Assembly (NCBI GenBank): GCA_027016675.1
Contig: JALUSH010000118.1
Coordinates: 14,139-20,727, forward strand
From: Thermodesulfovibrio sp.
Lineage (GTDB): Bacteria; Nitrospirota; Thermodesulfovibrionia; Thermodesulfovibrionales; JdFR-85
Reading direction: 5' to 3'
DNA length: 6,589 nucleotides
This document shows positions 6,314 through 6,589 of the stretch, in pieces (within the stretch, counting starts at the first letter, position 1; each line of letters opens with the position of its first letter). The notes beneath the pieces are model-generated. The model was given only the letters and a program-made list of their open reading frames with translations, was not told where the DNA came from and did not search any database. Both the position numbers and the translations under genes were made by a program.

Positions 6314-6514
6314 TTAGACTTTAACAACATTCACTGCCTTTGGGCCTTTGCTGCCCTGCTCGATGCTGAAACTCACTTCATCGCCTTCTGCCAGTGACTT
6401 AAAGCCATTACCCTCTATGGATGAATAATGAACAAACACATCCATGCCATCTTCACTGGTAATGAAACCATAGCCCTTGGTATCGTTGAACCACTTTACT
6501 GTTCCATTTGTCAT
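6314..6514 (-). CDS. CspA-type cold shock domain protein
   Basis: This 66-residue protein is a single OB-fold cold shock domain that binds single-stranded RNA or DNA and melts RNA structure. It starts MTNGTVKWFNDTKGYGFITS, with RNP1 KGYGFI (13-18) and RNP2 VFVH (26-29), then FKSLAEGDEVSFSIEQGSKGPKAVNVVKV. The aromatic binding-face residues Trp8, Phe9, Phe17, Phe27, His29 and Tyr30 are all present. Length is standard for the family. The ATG at 6514 is chosen because AGGAGG (6527-6522) lies seven bases upstream and the protein then begins like other Csps; a longer reading from TTG at 6544 would run through the ribosome site. It is a single-gene unit ended by the terminator at 6282-6255. Many Csps are paralogues, so I assign no individual gene name and do not know whether it is cold-induced. 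Confidence 0.96.
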   Translation of the reverse strand: MTNGTVKWFNDTKGYGFITSEDGMDVFVHYSSIEGNGFKSLAEGDEVSFSIEQGSKGPKAVNVVKV

Positions 6515-6521
6515 GCCTGAA

Positions 6522-6527
6522 CCTCCT
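6522..6527 (-). promoter_or_regulatory. Ribosome binding site of the cold shock gene
   Basis: A perfect AGGAGG on the minus strand, seven bases before the ATG at 6514. It fixes the start codon and rules out the in-frame upstream TTG. The visible leader above it (6528-6589) has no hexamer pair I would call a promoter, so the promoter probably lies beyond the right edge. Confidence 0.85.
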
Positions 6528-6589
6528 TTCCATTGTAAACTCAAGTATCAGAAAGGATGCTGCTCAATAAAAAAGCCACAAAGCTAAAA

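Noticed and set aside
6515..6544. Ten-residue N-terminal extension of the cold shock protein
   Set aside because: It would start at TTG and include the AGGAGG ribosome site as coding; the ATG at 6514 gives the standard family N-terminus.
6555..6589. T run after AGCTTTGTGGC on the minus strand, resembling the 3' half of a terminator
   Set aside because: Only a three-pair stem can form within the window; a 5' arm could lie beyond the edge, so it cannot be called.

Overview
The window is a compact bacterial chromosome segment in which every gene lies on the minus strand, so transcription runs from high to low coordinates. Base composition is moderate and codon use looks uniform. Most genes are housekeeping genes. 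The tRNA-Ser / SRP RNA / dnaX / ybaB order occurs in many Gram-negative lineages. The protein style vaguely suggests a Nitrospirota- or deltaproteobacteria-like anaerobe, but I cannot assign a taxon from sequence alone.

Layout in transcription order, right to left: (1) a 66-residue CspA-type cold shock protein (6514-6314) with a strong ribosome site and a clear intrinsic terminator (6282-6255). (2) An extended -10 promoter (6211-6203) driving a tightly overlapping three-gene operon: an M20 amidohydrolase (6163-4970, GTG start), a YbdK/GCS2 carboxylate-amine ligase (4992-3895, GTG start, 23-base overlap) and a divergent cytoplasmic gamma-glutamyltransferase-like enzyme (3898-2483, 4-base overlap). 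(3) A 184-bp element of nested inverted repeats (2269-2452), 30 bases after the last stop codon and not explained by any gene. (4) A second extended -10 promoter (2179-2171) followed by tRNA-Ser(GGA), the small SRP RNA (ffs), dnaX, and the first 50 codons of ybaB, which runs off the left edge.

The enzyme operon suggests a small pathway in which a gamma-glutamyl or other carboxylate-amine bond is made (YbdK-like), moved or hydrolysed (GGT-like) and trimmed (M20 amidohydrolase). The substrate is unknown. The GGT-like protein has lost several residues that hold the glutamate moiety in classical enzymes, so ordinary glutathione breakdown is not a safe assumption.

The items most worth following up are the nested-repeat element (MITE-like or a structured RNA, with one hairpin matching the CsrA-binding consensus on the plus strand), the overlapping ligase/GGT/amidohydrolase operon, and an A9 slippery run near the 3' end of dnaX.
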